From contig JALQPE010000186.1 in the NCBI GenBank assembly GCA_030407315.1, positions 1-35,691 of the forward strand: a DNA stretch of 35,691 bases, read 5' to 3'. A program made the translations under genes and the position numbers. This document shows positions 1 to 9,539 of this stretch, one piece after another (position 1 is the stretch's first letter; the number at the start of each line of letters is the position of its first letter). Below the pieces are notes generated by a model. The model was not told the DNA's origin and ran no database searches. It saw nothing but the letters and a program-made list of their open reading frames with translations. Source of the DNA: Asparagopsis taxiformis (lineage: Eukaryota > Rhodophyta > Florideophyceae > Bonnemaisoniales > Bonnemaisoniaceae).

Positions 1-1839
1 TTGCCCCTGTTCCTGTCTCTACCCCTGCCGTGTCTGCATCCTCCCTCTGCGGTGACCCCGGTCAAGAAGCCGACTGCGCGTGGTCCCCAGGATGGCAGCG
101 AACGCTCTGGTCCAGTTTCCCACGCCGGACTGGTACCCCCAACCGTCCTGTCCAAGCGCGCAGGAGCAGGTTCTCACCGGCTTCGCAGCCTGAGCCTGCG
201 ACTCCGGCTGCCGAGCAGCACCCTGCTGCTCCGGCCCCCGCTGTCGAAGCTTCCCGTTCTGCATCTGCTAGCAGTTCGGGAAGCTCCAGCGATGACAGCT
301 TTCGTCCCCTTCACCATCCGGTGGGGTTGGACAGAAGACGGTTGCGAGGATTTCGACGGAGGCCCTACTCCCGAGAATGTGGTCGAGGGCAGCAGTGCGA
401 AGGGCGGTGCAGATCCTGACGAAGATGTCATTGAAGTCAGTGATTCTGCACCGCCCGGAGTGGAAACTTCTGGGAGGAAAGTGATGCCCAGAAGGAGTAC
501 CCGCCTGCAAGCGAGTCGTTCCGGTCGTGGTGGAACGGCGGGTGGTGCTGTGGAGGTCGTCGAGCTGGAGAGCGCCCCCGAGGATGCGCGGGTGAAAACT
601 CCATCCTCGGGAAGCGTAACTTGGAAGCCGCTTCTTCTGCGACGCCCGAGCCTTCTACCAAAAAGAGAAGGCTCGGTGAGACTTCATCAAAGTCGTCGTC
701 AAAGAAATCCAAGTCGGCTTCCCGAGGTCGCTCTCGGGAGCCGGTTCTCCAGTTCGACGACGCCCCAGGAGAATCCCATTCCCGACAGCATCGTCGATGA
801 GAATGTGGCCGCCGTTCTCCCCAGCGCAATTGCGTCTGGCAGCCGGATGAAGTACTATATGGAAAGTACGACGGTGGAGACGGTTCGGGCGGAAATGAGG
901 GCGGCAGCATTCCAGGCAGCTGCATCGCCGGGTGCTGAGGATACGGTGGTGGACAAGTACTTTGCGGTGAAGAAGGCATTGTTGGAAAACTTGGGGGTTA
1001 TTGTTATGGAAGGCCTGTTGGCATCGTCCACGGCTGGTAATGCGACGCATGAGTTGTTCGGGTCACTTCGCTAGGCAGTTCCCGCTGGTTGAGGAGGTTG
1101 AAAAACCCTCCCAGCAGTCTGATTCTAACGATGACGACAGGGAGCCACAGGACGAGCCGCCAGCTTTCGCAAAGCCCGGCTTCGATCCTTCGCCGTGGCA
1201 GTTCATCCACAACGTGGGTGATGCGAAGGACCGCATGGATGGTGGTCGTGTGGCGCCTCTCTCTGCCGCGGCGTGAGTTGTGCGACAAGTTGGAGGAGGG
1301 GAATTTGGAGATGTATAAGAACAAGTTGGTGGCAGAGCTTGCTCTTGGTGTTTGTGCGGAGTTCTTGAAGTTGGGAATGGAGGGTGAGGATCCTGTCTTC
1401 TTCCCGAAGACAGGATTGCGGCTGCTTCTTACAGCAGATGGGGCTGCGGACCAGGATGGGCACACGGACTTCAAGGTAGCGACGAATAGTGTTGGAAGTC
1501 CTACCACGTCTCCATCATATTTCATGATGTCGAGCGGAGCCGATGGGTTTCTCTATAGTAGTTGCCCCTTATAGTCATGTATGCCTGGCCAGTCCGGGCG
1601 CCGATATGTGGAAGGTTCCCCCTCTCATCTTTTGGGTGCCACCCTATTCCGTATTGGTTGGTCGCGGTGACCTTTACCATTACGGGGTCGGCTTCAGCCG
1701 AGGAGATCTTCCTGCAGGCGAGAAGTTAGTCTATGGCCTGCCCACGCGCGGCCACATCTACTTGAAGACGGAGAAGGACGTCCTCACGGACCACATCCAC
1801 ACCGTCGAATATTACAAGTACGATAGGAGCAATAGATAG
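1..1839 (+). pseudogene. Relic of 2-oxoglutarate/Fe(II) dioxygenase-like gene (HxD...H...R fold)
   Basis: The coding signal moves between all three plus frames, so this is a decayed or badly sequenced gene, perhaps open to the left. Frame 3 holds a Pro/Ala/Ser-rich stretch near 170-300 and a Lys/Ser-rich NLS-like stretch near 640-760. Frame 1 is coding-like from about 780 to 1074, frame 2 from about 1060 to 1276, frame 3 from 1276 to 1574, and frame 1 from about 1560 to the stop at 1839. The C-terminal part shows the iron site of the double-stranded beta-helix oxygenases: DGHTDF (His codon 1461, Asp codon 1467), a distal GDLYHYGVGFS (His codon 1678) and TRGHIYL with the 2OG-binding Arg at 1747. 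Phytanoyl-CoA-hydroxylase-like and nucleic-acid-oxidising families share this pattern and I cannot say which applies. No substrate is inferred. Confidence 0.5.
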
Positions 1840-2254
1840 CATATCAGAAGTATTAAACCTATACTACTGTTCCCTGCTATAAAGTTCTGTCTTTCTCATC
1901 TCAACATTGTTACCTTAGCCCATTTTTCAGTTCTCATCTATACATCTGTCCTTCATCTCATAGTTTAGTGCTACTCAGCAGATTGCTTGCTACTTTTTAA
2001 TATTAGTCTACAACGTTATATGATTTTACTAGCTAGGCCGTAGGGGGAGACTAGTTTCAACCCTTGACAACGCGCAGATTTCGACTACGAGAGCCGTCAC
2101 TGTGATAAATTATTTGTAGAATTTCGTCTATCTTCCCACCTACACTAGGCTACCTATATATATACAGGGTATAACCTGAACAGAGACCACGTGAGGTAAA
2201 ATACTCCTGAGAGCTGCTCACAGCCGTACAGACCTTTGCTGAGCAATTTACCCG
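1840..2254. other. Intergenic, no gene seen
   Basis: Pyrimidine-rich, AT-leaning sequence after the oxygenase relic with stop codons in all frames. It contains a TATATATA tract near 2154-2163 followed by CAGGGTATAACCTG, a near-palindrome that could mark the outer edge of the palindrome block. I found no matching inverted copy elsewhere in the window. Confidence 0.4.
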
Positions 2255-2633
2255 ACTTCAAACTTCGCTTCTACCTTTACCAGGATGAGAGAAGGACGAA
2301 ACTCCCTGCTGCTTACAGCCGAAGCCGTTTACCAGGGTTCCTTACAGCAAAGTCATCGTAACGATGACTTTGCTGTAAGGAACCGTTTCCTTGCAGTGGC
2401 CGAAGAATTTTTTACCGGGTAAAAATCAGCAAGAAATTTTACCGGGTAAAAAATTGTGGCCGCTGTAATGTTTTGCTTTCTTACAGCAAAGTCATCGTTA
2501 CGATGACTTTGCTGTAAGAAAACGTTTCATTACAGCGGCCACAATTTTTTTACCCGGTAAAGAAATCATGGCTGCTGTAATGATTTGTTTTCTACAGCAA
2601 AGTCATCGTAACGATGACTTTGCTGTCAGCACC
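2255..2633. repeat. Palindrome block A (three long palindromes)
   Basis: Direct-repeat copy of block B (3085-3622) carrying three perfect odd-length palindromes, centred at 2360 (2336-2384, 49 bp), 2499 (2477-2521, 45 bp) and 2610 (2594-2626, 33 bp). The half-site is CTTACAGCAAAGTCATCGT with one central base (A, T, A in order). Between them lie short palindromes of the type TTTACC-G-GGTAAA (near 2411, 2437 and 2549). The flanks of the middle palindrome are themselves complementary (ACCGGGTAAAAAATTGTGG on the left, mirrored on the right), so about 2439-2559 can fold into one long imperfect hairpin. Relative to block B it lacks two segments, of 48 bp and 111 bp, both with ends at palindromes. 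Confidence 0.93.
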
Positions 2634-2938
2634 CCGCCGGAACTGCCAAAGCTGTAAGCAGTCTGGCTTCACCCTCTCCCCCATTTCTCTACTCCGCCTT
2701 CAGCATCCCAGCCTCTCTGGTGACGACTGACGCCTTTCGTTTCCCCCCTCACGCCCCCTCTCGCAATGAAATACTCGTCTATTACCACGATAGGCTACTC
2801 GTACTGCCGCCTTAATTTTCCTCTACACACACCCTCCCATCCGTCTCTTCCGTACTACGATCTTAGGCTATCCTACCTTACGATTATAGTTGTATAGTGA
2901 GTAGCTAGAGTCCTACTTATTGACGACTATAGTGCACC

Positions 2939-2968
2939 GGAACCGGCGCCGGTTCCCGCCCGGGCGGG
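2939..2968. repeat. Two overlapping GC-rich perfect palindromes
   Basis: Positions 2939-2956 read GGAACCGGCGCCGGTTCC, a perfect 18-bp palindrome. Overlapping it, 2955-2968 read CCCGCCCGGGCGGG, a perfect 14-bp palindrome. Their base composition contrasts sharply with the AT-rich surroundings. Confidence 0.9.
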
Positions 2969-2984
2969 TTGAATATATATTTTA

Positions 2985-3028
2985 TGCCGTGAGGCACAGG
3001 TACCATATGGTCGCTGTGGCTCACGGCA
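2985..3028. repeat. 44-bp imperfect palindrome
   Basis: Left arm TGCCGTGAGGCACAG and right arm CTGTGGCTCACGGCA are complementary with a single mismatch, around a central ACCATATGGT palindrome (centre between 3006 and 3007). The half-site differs from that of the large arrays. Confidence 0.85.
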
Positions 3029-3084
3029 CAAGGAGTAGATTTTGCGACCAACAGCCGTCCAACCATCCTCCCGTGATGTTCCCT

Positions 3085-3622
3085 ACTTCACACTTCGCTT
3101 CTCATGTGAGACAGCAGGGAGTTTCGTCCTTCTCCCATCTTGGTAAAGGTACCTTTACCAAGAAGGGAGAAGGACGAAACTCCCTGCTGCTTACAGCTGA
3201 AGCCGTTTACCAGGGTTCCTTACAGCAAAGTCATCGTTACGATGACTTTGCTGTAAGAAAACAAATCATTACAGCAGCCACGATTTCTTTACCGGGTAAA
3301 AAAATTGTGGCCGCTGTAATGAAACTTTTCTTACAGCAAAGTCATCGTAACGATGACTTTGCTGTAAGGAACCGTTTCCTTGCAGTGGCCAAGAATTTTT
3401 TACCGGGTAAAAAATCAGCAAGAAATTTTACCGGGTAAAAAATTGTGGCCGCTGTAATGTTTTGCTTTCTTACAGCAAAGTCATCGTTACGATGACTTTG
3501 CTGTAAGAAAACGTTTCATTACAGCGGCCACAATTTTTTACCCGGTAAAGAAATCATGGCTGCTGTAATGATTTGTTTTCTTACAGCAAAGTCATCGTAA
3601 CGATGACTTTGCTGTCAGCATC
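3085..3622. repeat. Palindrome block B (four long palindromes)
   Basis: This is the fuller copy of the repeat. It contains four palindromes with the half-site CTTACAGCAAAGTCATCGT, centred at 3238 (3219-3257), 3349 (3330-3368), 3488 (3466-3510) and 3599 (3583-3615). Central bases are T, A, T, A, and spacings are 111, 139 and 111 bp. Short TTTACC-S-GGTAAA palindromes lie between them (near 3289, 3398, 3426 and 3537). A 78-bp palindrome (3112-3189) sits at its left edge. Alignment to block A: 2255-2272 matches 3085-3102, 2273-2360 matches 3151-3238, and 2361-2633 matches about 3350-3622. Confidence 0.93.
3112..3189. repeat. 78-bp near-perfect palindrome
   Basis: The centre lies between 3150 and 3151 in GGTAAAGGT|ACCTTTACC. 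The arms run outward to 3112 and 3189 with one mismatched pair (3137/3164, A opposite A). The right arm includes GAGAAGGACGAAACTCCCTG, which also occurs in block A (from 2289), where the left arm is missing. Confidence 0.93.
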
Positions 3623-3922
3623 CCCGGTAAACGGCCCGCACTGTAATGGGGTGACTGCTTCTCCTACATCGCTCTGTTACTGGTGTTCTACATGCTGCGT
3701 TGCTACACAATTTCGCACTCACATCTTTCTAGTTTCTCTCCCTTTCGTATCCATAGGTATAGCAGTTGAAAAGTGGATAGTTTGCACTCCAGGCCGCAGA
3801 TGCCTTCCTGCAGTCATGTCACGATTGTTGTAGTGTAGTCTATAATATCTAGCGCTCTTGGAAGATGATGCACAGTCTATTGTCTCTGTCAATGCGTGTT
3901 TACTCAAATCTATCAAAGTAGC
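3623..3922. other. Gap between block B and the methyltransferase stop codon
   Basis: About 300 bp of 3' flank of the minus-strand ParB-methyltransferase-SET gene. I see no gene and no further copies of the palindromes. Confidence 0.5.
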
Positions 3923-6900
3923 TCAGTTAGCTGGCCAATATTTTCTACCATAGTCAGCAAATATCTCCTCATCAGCTTCAACGTCTCTGGTCAGAACGAC
4001 CTTGACAGCATGGGGATTCTTGATATTCGAAGCAAAGTCCGGTTTGTCTATGGCATCGCCTTGTCGAAACTCGGCTGACTGTGTTCGACTCACCTCGGTC
4101 GCTTTCTCCGTTCCGTCAATGACCCGACAATCATTGAGGTAGCTGGTACAATTATAGACCGCTGGAACGAGCCAGACCTTCCGAACAGGTGCACCCCTCC
4201 CTATGTACGTGGTTTCCAATTCCATGTTGTAGTCCTGGAACCTCTGTCCTGTGCACCCAAATCCTTCCGGGCCGTACATCACTGATCTCTGCGGTTCCGA
4301 GTCTCGAATCTTCGCATAGAAAATCGTCCCGTTGTACCAGCCAATGACCGTCCCCTTCTTCAGTTTCTTCGCCGCGAATACGCCAAACCCACCACCTCTT
4401 ACCTCCGATTGCGAAACATAGACACCGTAGAATGCGGCATCAGCAGCCAGAATCGCGTCCGGGTCTATGCTCCAAAACGAGTGCATGTCCTCGGCCGGCC
4501 ACTGGTCCATAGGCACCCCGCTCAATCTGTGAAGCATAGAACCGTCCTTCTTCATTGACGCAACGAACACAAGCAGATGGTTCGGCAATGCTGTCACAGC
4601 AGGTAAACCTTCTGGTGCATCTGAGATGTGCTTCTGACGAAGCCTTGGAGCTTTTCCTGTGACCGGTACCGACTCGTCCCCAAGAATACTCTCCACCTCA
4701 CGCTGCAAGATCCCCCCATATCGCCCGGCTTTCACCTCACTGACGAAAGCATGCAGTATCCACTCCTGCGATGCATCGTGGCACCTTTTTTCCTTCTCAC
4801 ACCCAATGAACCGACGATACGTACCATCCCTCAACGTCATACACGCTATGGCTGTGCTGTATGTTCCCGAGAAGAAATCCATCACGATATCGTTCTGCTT
4901 CGAAAATCGTTCCAGAAGCTCACGAAGAGTGGTCAACGCCTTCTGCTCATGGCGCAGTCGGTTGTTCTGCCCATCGTATTGAGCTTCACCAGCCGACAAC
5001 CTCGGAACGTTGTCAATCGCGTTGGTGAACCCAGGGTGCCTCGATATGTCCGGATTGTGCAACCTGTAATCCACCATATCGTATGCAGCCATACCCTTCC
5101 CCCGCTTATACGCATGGATAACGAAATCGTGCATATTATGCAGTGTGCACGTTTTCGTCGATGGATTGGACGTAAAGCTGTGTGGTCGGCGAGATAGCAC
5201 GACTGGAACACTGTCCACAATCATCTTGCCAGGCTCGGCATTTCTGATTGCATCCATCCATGCCACGAGTTGGCGCACGCTGGAATAGATTAGAGCATGA
5301 CCGCCAGGCCGAAGAACTCGAACTATTTCACACGCAACACTCGCCAACTCTTCCGGCTCCAGAATATCGTACTCCGAGTTTCTCTGCCGCCTTCCCGCCT
5401 CGTGTTGAATGGAGGATCAGTGAGCACAAGCTGAACACTGTCCTCCAACACGCCATCTTCCAGGAAACTAATTTTGTCCTCCACCTCTTTGGCTACATCA
5501 GTGGCGTCACAATTCACAGTGTGAATGTAACGCCCCATCACAGCTTCCAGCTTGGTGACATATTCCGGCTTGGATTCCTTTCCGACGTCAACGAGCGGTG
5601 CTTCTGTAGGCGATACAGTGTCAACCTCCATAGCGTCATCCTCGGCCGCACCTTCTCTTGTTGCTGTTTCGCTAGCAACCGCCGCATTATCGTCCTCTCC
5701 ACCACCGCGCTCCAGCCTAGCCTTCTTCCTCTGTGGCTCCAGACTATCCTCTTCTATATCCTCGCTGCCATTGTTTGGCACTGCTGCGGATATTTCCATC
5801 TGCGCAGGTGCACCTTCAAGGATGCCAGGCTCGGGCGTATCCTCAAGACTGTGCAACTCATCCATGGTCAGAGGAAGCTTTCGTTGCTCTCGGGTTCGCA
5901 ATAACCAAGCCTTCAGCCTCCTCTGACCATCCAGGGCATGAGACGTGTTCAACTTGGCTCGCATGAACGAGTTCAATCCGAACTTGTCAGGAGTGTCGAA
6001 AAGCAAGGCTCGAAGTCTCTGCATCAGCTGACCACGCTCGGCGAACACATTCACCTCAGTGACACATTGGCGTATCGACAGCAGGAAGGCGCTTGTCAAT
6101 GATCGCAGCCTTGCATCCACAGCCACTGGAAGGTCGGCACAGAACCCGTTTTCACTGTCTACAGTTTTCGGGACAATGGTCAGGTTTTTCCGATGCTCCT
6201 CGACCGCGCAGCCATCAGACCGATTCGGGAGTGACCTGAAGCAAAGGCTCGCAGGATCGAATACCATGAACGGCCAGCACATCGATTCAACATCCTCATA
6301 CCCCAACACTCTTGCCCCGGTATCCCACGCAGCTAACACACGGTCGACAACAAATCCAAGCTGGTTGGCTTGCGCACTGGATGTTGCAATTCCAACCATT
6401 CCACCACCACCAATGGCCCCGGATGTGGCTCTGGCCCGCCTAGATGGCGCACTGCCCATCTCCTTACTGCGAATAGCCAAGATACACTGGCACATCATAA
6501 CCATCAGCCTCCTGAACCGCTTCTGGCTAGCCTGCAAAGAATCTTGCATGTCGGATGTAGCGCCGTCTAGAAAGTACCTGCTCGAAAGCAGTTCGCGGTT
6601 CAGTGGAGAGGACAATTCTCCGCGGGGTGTCTTGCCAAACATTTCGACGGCACGAGAACTAGTCACCCCCACCTGTTTCGGAAACTCAACCATCCTCGGA
6701 GAATCACCCATCTCTGCATTGAGTCCCCATGCATGACAAAACATTTGCCACAGACGCAAATCAATCGCACTCGAATCTTCTGCTCGGTGATACGGCCGAA
6801 GCACAGCCAGGATAGACATGCATGAGCTGTACTGCGGTTTACCACTCAGGCTTGAAGCAATTTGGCCGCTTGGATCGCAGGACTTGATCCAGCCCAACAC

Positions 6901-7389
6901 ATCGGCCATCCTCACAGACGAAATATGAGCGTACTTGTCCTTTCCTTTTTGGACCCAGTACTCGTCTCTGAGATCAACGGCGATCATCAGATACTCAACA
7001 AACATCATGCGCCTTTGCAGGCCTGCAATGTCGTTGGATGTCGTCGCTCTCACACGGTCCAGCACAACAGCAGTACTGCTGTTGGTGTCCGCCACGATAG
7101 ACTCTTCTCGCATAGGAATCGTAACGCCAGGAGGAAAGACGCCCTTCTCCATTCCACGTACAATTGCCATGCAGCGGTGCGCTCCATCCAATATCTCCAG
7201 AACGCCTTCTCGAAACCTGCCAGTCACGGGATGAGCTGTGTCATAACCGCTGTTGCGAATGCTCTCCATGAGCGCTTCCACATGACTTGCATCAACATCG
7301 CGAATCGATACGAATTTGCTGACTTGATTGGGGTCGATGAACACCCATCCGTCGTGCTTTTCACCGTGATTGTGGAACGTTCCTTCCAT
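3923..7389 (-). CDS. ParB-like / DNA methyltransferase / SET-domain fusion protein (one frameshift)
   Basis: Start ATG 7389-7387 (MEGTFHNHGE), about 1,150 residues in two overlapping frames. (1) Residues about 15-120 look like a ParB/Srx-type domain: PNQVSKFVSIRDVD, the HVEALMESIRNSG helix, then LEILDGAHRCMAI in place of the ParB GERR/GHHR box. (2) A long helical region follows, then an acidic/Ser stretch with a basic NLS (PQRKKARLERG). (3) The methyltransferase comes next: SVQLVLTDPPFNTR with DPPF at 5407-5418, PGGHALIYSS, and after a recognition region DIVMDFFSGTYSTAIACM. Motif IV before motif I is the beta-class order of N6-adenine/N4-cytosine amino-methyltransferases. (4) The last ~165 residues are a SET domain (GGFGVFAAKKLKKGTVIGWYNG ... 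NCTSYLND ... EIFADYGRKYW), without post-SET cysteines. A frame change near 5380-5400, just after DPPF, splits the gene; the frames overlap at 5323-5347. Predicted to be nuclear and to bind and modify chromatin; target base and histone are unknown. Confidence 0.85.
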
Positions 7390-7902
7390 GGCGAACAAAG
7401 GTAGAGTTTTTAAGAAAGGGATAGTTGGTTGCTGCTTGACCAGGGTGGCGCAAAGCAGAAGTTGGTTGTTTAAAACAAAGTGTCAGCGAGTGGTAGCACT
7501 TCGGTGGCTGTTTCCTTTCCACCCCTGTCCGAACCTTTACAAGATAACTACATCGACTGTTAGCTCAATAATCAATGTAATACTAAAGTAATACTCAAAA
7601 TATTTTTCCATGCAATTTATTGGGCCCCGTAACATCTCTAAGCGTATCTTTGTAGTCCAATCGTATGCATCCGACATTCACTTCTAGAACGATTATTCAC
7701 ATCAAATTTTATGCTGCAATCAGTTCATGGCAGACATCATCCACACTGACGTGTCAATTTTGTCAATTGTCCATTCTATTTCTACACCACCTAAACATCT
7801 CTTCTGGACCTTTCCAATCCTCCTAGTATATACTACTCTTTAGCAGAAGGTAACGGTTAGGCTTTCACTAATACAACAATTCTATCCCATAGCTATCCCA
7901 AC
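7390..7902. promoter_or_regulatory. Divergent intergenic/promoter region
   Basis: This 513-bp region separates the start of the minus-strand ParB-methyltransferase-SET gene from that of the plus-strand gene at 7903, so it should hold both promoters. It is AT-rich in the middle (about 7540-7640). A TATA-like TAGTATATACTA lies at about 7825-7836, some 70 bp before the plus-strand start. No member of the palindrome families is present. Confidence 0.45.
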
Positions 7903-9264
7903 ATGCTTCCTCTCGCTCCAAACGACGTTATAGAAGTTCAATGGGAACTTCGGCCGTTTGGGAGGAAACGAAAAATTGTGTGGTGGTCTGCAATCGTCAA
8001 GGAAATTACTCAGGTCAAGACCGAAACAGACCCATTCCTCCATGCATTGCTCGAATACAAAGCTGAATATGGTTTCGACTCTACCCTTTCTCAAGTCAAG
8101 ATTTCAGATCGTAACGAGCTCGTCGACAAGGATTCCGGAAGGGTTCTCCCGTGGCGAAGTGGTGAGCTTCGCAGTATGGACTCACCTGCATCCCCAGCAG
8201 AGAGAGACCCGGACTACGGCATTGACCACACTCGCCACCGCCACCGCGGCATCCTTCAAGATTGCACTGCGGATCAAATGAAGAAGACCATAGCAGAAAT
8301 GCTGGCAAGATTGGAAAAGCTGGAGTCAGCTGCCAAACATCCTCTTCCCCCTCCATTCGATTCCAACAGCTCCATGACCTCCTCTGCTCTGACTGTATGT
8401 AGCATTCTGTTTCAGAAGCTTGGTGTGTACACGGACAAGCCCCTCTCCCTCCGGATGACAAAATCCGAGCACTCCAGGGGAATGCGACAAACATCGCAAG
8501 AAGAAATCAGAGTACAGGCTGACTGCTCCCTTGCTCAATTCCGCACTATTGCCATTCAATGCAAGGCGAAAGAGAATCGTGATGTTCTCTTCCTGCCGTC
8601 CTTTGAGGACATCACCTTTCCCTCTGGAAATGAGTCGGATCTTTCCATCATTTTCCCCACCTTTCAGGCACTATGTGACTCCATAGGTACCTCGCAACAC
8701 GGGTTCCAGAAAATATTGGTGAAGAGCAGGGCGGAACGCGATGGAGGCAGCTCATCGATTGTCCGAATTTTAGGAAATCTAGTCGACGTTGACTGCTCTC
8801 ATGATGCTCCTTCTTCCGCATTTCTCGTCGGCTCATCTGCTTACGTCCTGTCCAGCCCAGACCAACGTATGACAGTTCTTTGCAGAGACTCCTACGAGTT
8901 TGACCATGTCAACAATACATTTTTACATCCCCTATGTCTTAGCCAACTATCACAGTCTAGCATCGTGGACTCTTTCCACCTACGTGATAAGGCTACTGTT
9001 ACTTATGGAGCAACGTTTTCGTTACTGTGGAGACGTATTCAGCGCCGAGCTTGTTACAGCACTTTCCAGCCTCTATCAACCGCAGAGACGTTTGGTACAC
9101 TACATCTACGCTTACCTTGCTGTATTTTCAGTGGTACTACTATATGCCAGGAGCTTGAAGACATTGGCTATGAGGCTATCTCTCGTCTTGGCTTCAATGC
9201 GGATTCAGACACTACCCACCCACCCTCTCCTCCACCTGCCACCTGCAGTCCGGAGCAAAAATGA
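7903..9264 (+). CDS. Unknown nuclear protein: Tudor/SH3-like N-terminus plus coiled coil
   Basis: 453 codons from ATG 7903, the first ATG after the divergent promoter. I do not recognise the family as a whole. Residues 1-90 look like a small barrel domain of the Tudor/agenet kind: DVIEVQW, basic GRKRK, KIVWWSAIVKEI, then ALLEYKAEYGF and a closing strand ending LPWRSGE. Such domains often read methylated histones or bind DNA. Residues about 120-145 (ADQMKKTIAEMLARLEKLESAAKH) form a short coiled coil. The rest has no motif I can name; the tail is Pro/Ser-rich (THPPSPPPATCSPEQK). An alternative frame is also open from 8900 to 9313 and looks protein-like, so a frameshift near 9000 cannot be excluded. 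Its position, head-to-head with a chromatin-modifying fusion, suggests a joint role, but that is inference. Confidence 0.6.
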   Translation: MLPLAPNDVIEVQWELRPFGRKRKIVWWSAIVKEITQVKTETDPFLHALLEYKAEYGFDSTLSQVKISDRNELVDKDSGRVLPWRSGELRSMDSPASPAERDPDYGIDHTRHRHRGILQDCTADQMKKTIAEMLARLEKLESAAKHPLPPPFDSNSSMTSSALTVCSILFQKLGVYTDKPLSLRMTKSEHSRGMRQTSQEEIRVQADCSLAQFRTIAIQCKAKENRDVLFLPSFEDITFPSGNESDLSIIFPTFQALCDSIGTSQHGFQKILVKSRAERDGGSSSIVRILGNLVDVDCSHDAPSSAFLVGSSAYVLSSPDQRMTVLCRDSYEFDHVNNTFLHPLCLSQLSQSSIVDSFHLRDKATVTYGATFSLLWRRIQRRACYSTFQPLSTAETFGTLHLRLPCCIFSGTTICQELEDIGYEAISRLGFNADSDTTHPPSPPPATCSPEQK

Positions 9265-9539
9265 TAAAGCACACCTATCCGTAGTTATCCTGTTCCTGGG
9301 TATTCCATTCTAGAGCTCCTGTGGCCATCAATTTCTAGTAAAGACGGATACCCTCGCCCCTTCCTACTTCGACTATTCCACTACCTGTCTCTGCGCTGTT
9401 CCTTCGACTTGACACTATCGTCTGACTGGTTTCCTGATGTCTCGCACCTATCTACTTCCATCTATTACAAAATTCACCTCAACAGAAATTTTATTTCTTC
9501 ATTCTTCGTCTACTACACCGAAACTGGTTTCATCCGATA

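Larger units (their letters stand above)
2634..3084. other. Spacer between palindrome blocks, no gene
   Basis: Non-coding spacer between the two direct repeats. The left half is unremarkable C/T-rich sequence. The right half holds two GC-rich palindromes and one 44-bp imperfect palindrome, listed separately. A plus-strand open frame starting at 2920 runs through the palindromes and codes for nothing recognisable; I treat it as chance. Confidence 0.6.

Noticed and set aside
2920..3438. Plus-strand open frame of 172 codons through the palindromes
   Set aside because: The frame is a by-product of the repeat sequence: it repeats the palindrome translation (QQSHRYDDFAV twice) and has no independent protein character.
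2255..3622. CRISPR-like array (regular repeats with spacers)
   Set aside because: The spacers are themselves related palindromic sequence, the repeats are full palindromes, and the setting is eukaryotic. No cas genes.
3923..5347. Reading the SET-containing frame as a separate host histone methyltransferase
   Set aside because: The same frame begins with the second half of the methyltransferase domain, so it continues the upstream frame and does not start a new gene.
5248..5904. Plus-strand frames opposite the methyltransferase gene
   Set aside because: Shadows of the minus-strand gene; no motif, low-complexity reflections of the acidic linker.
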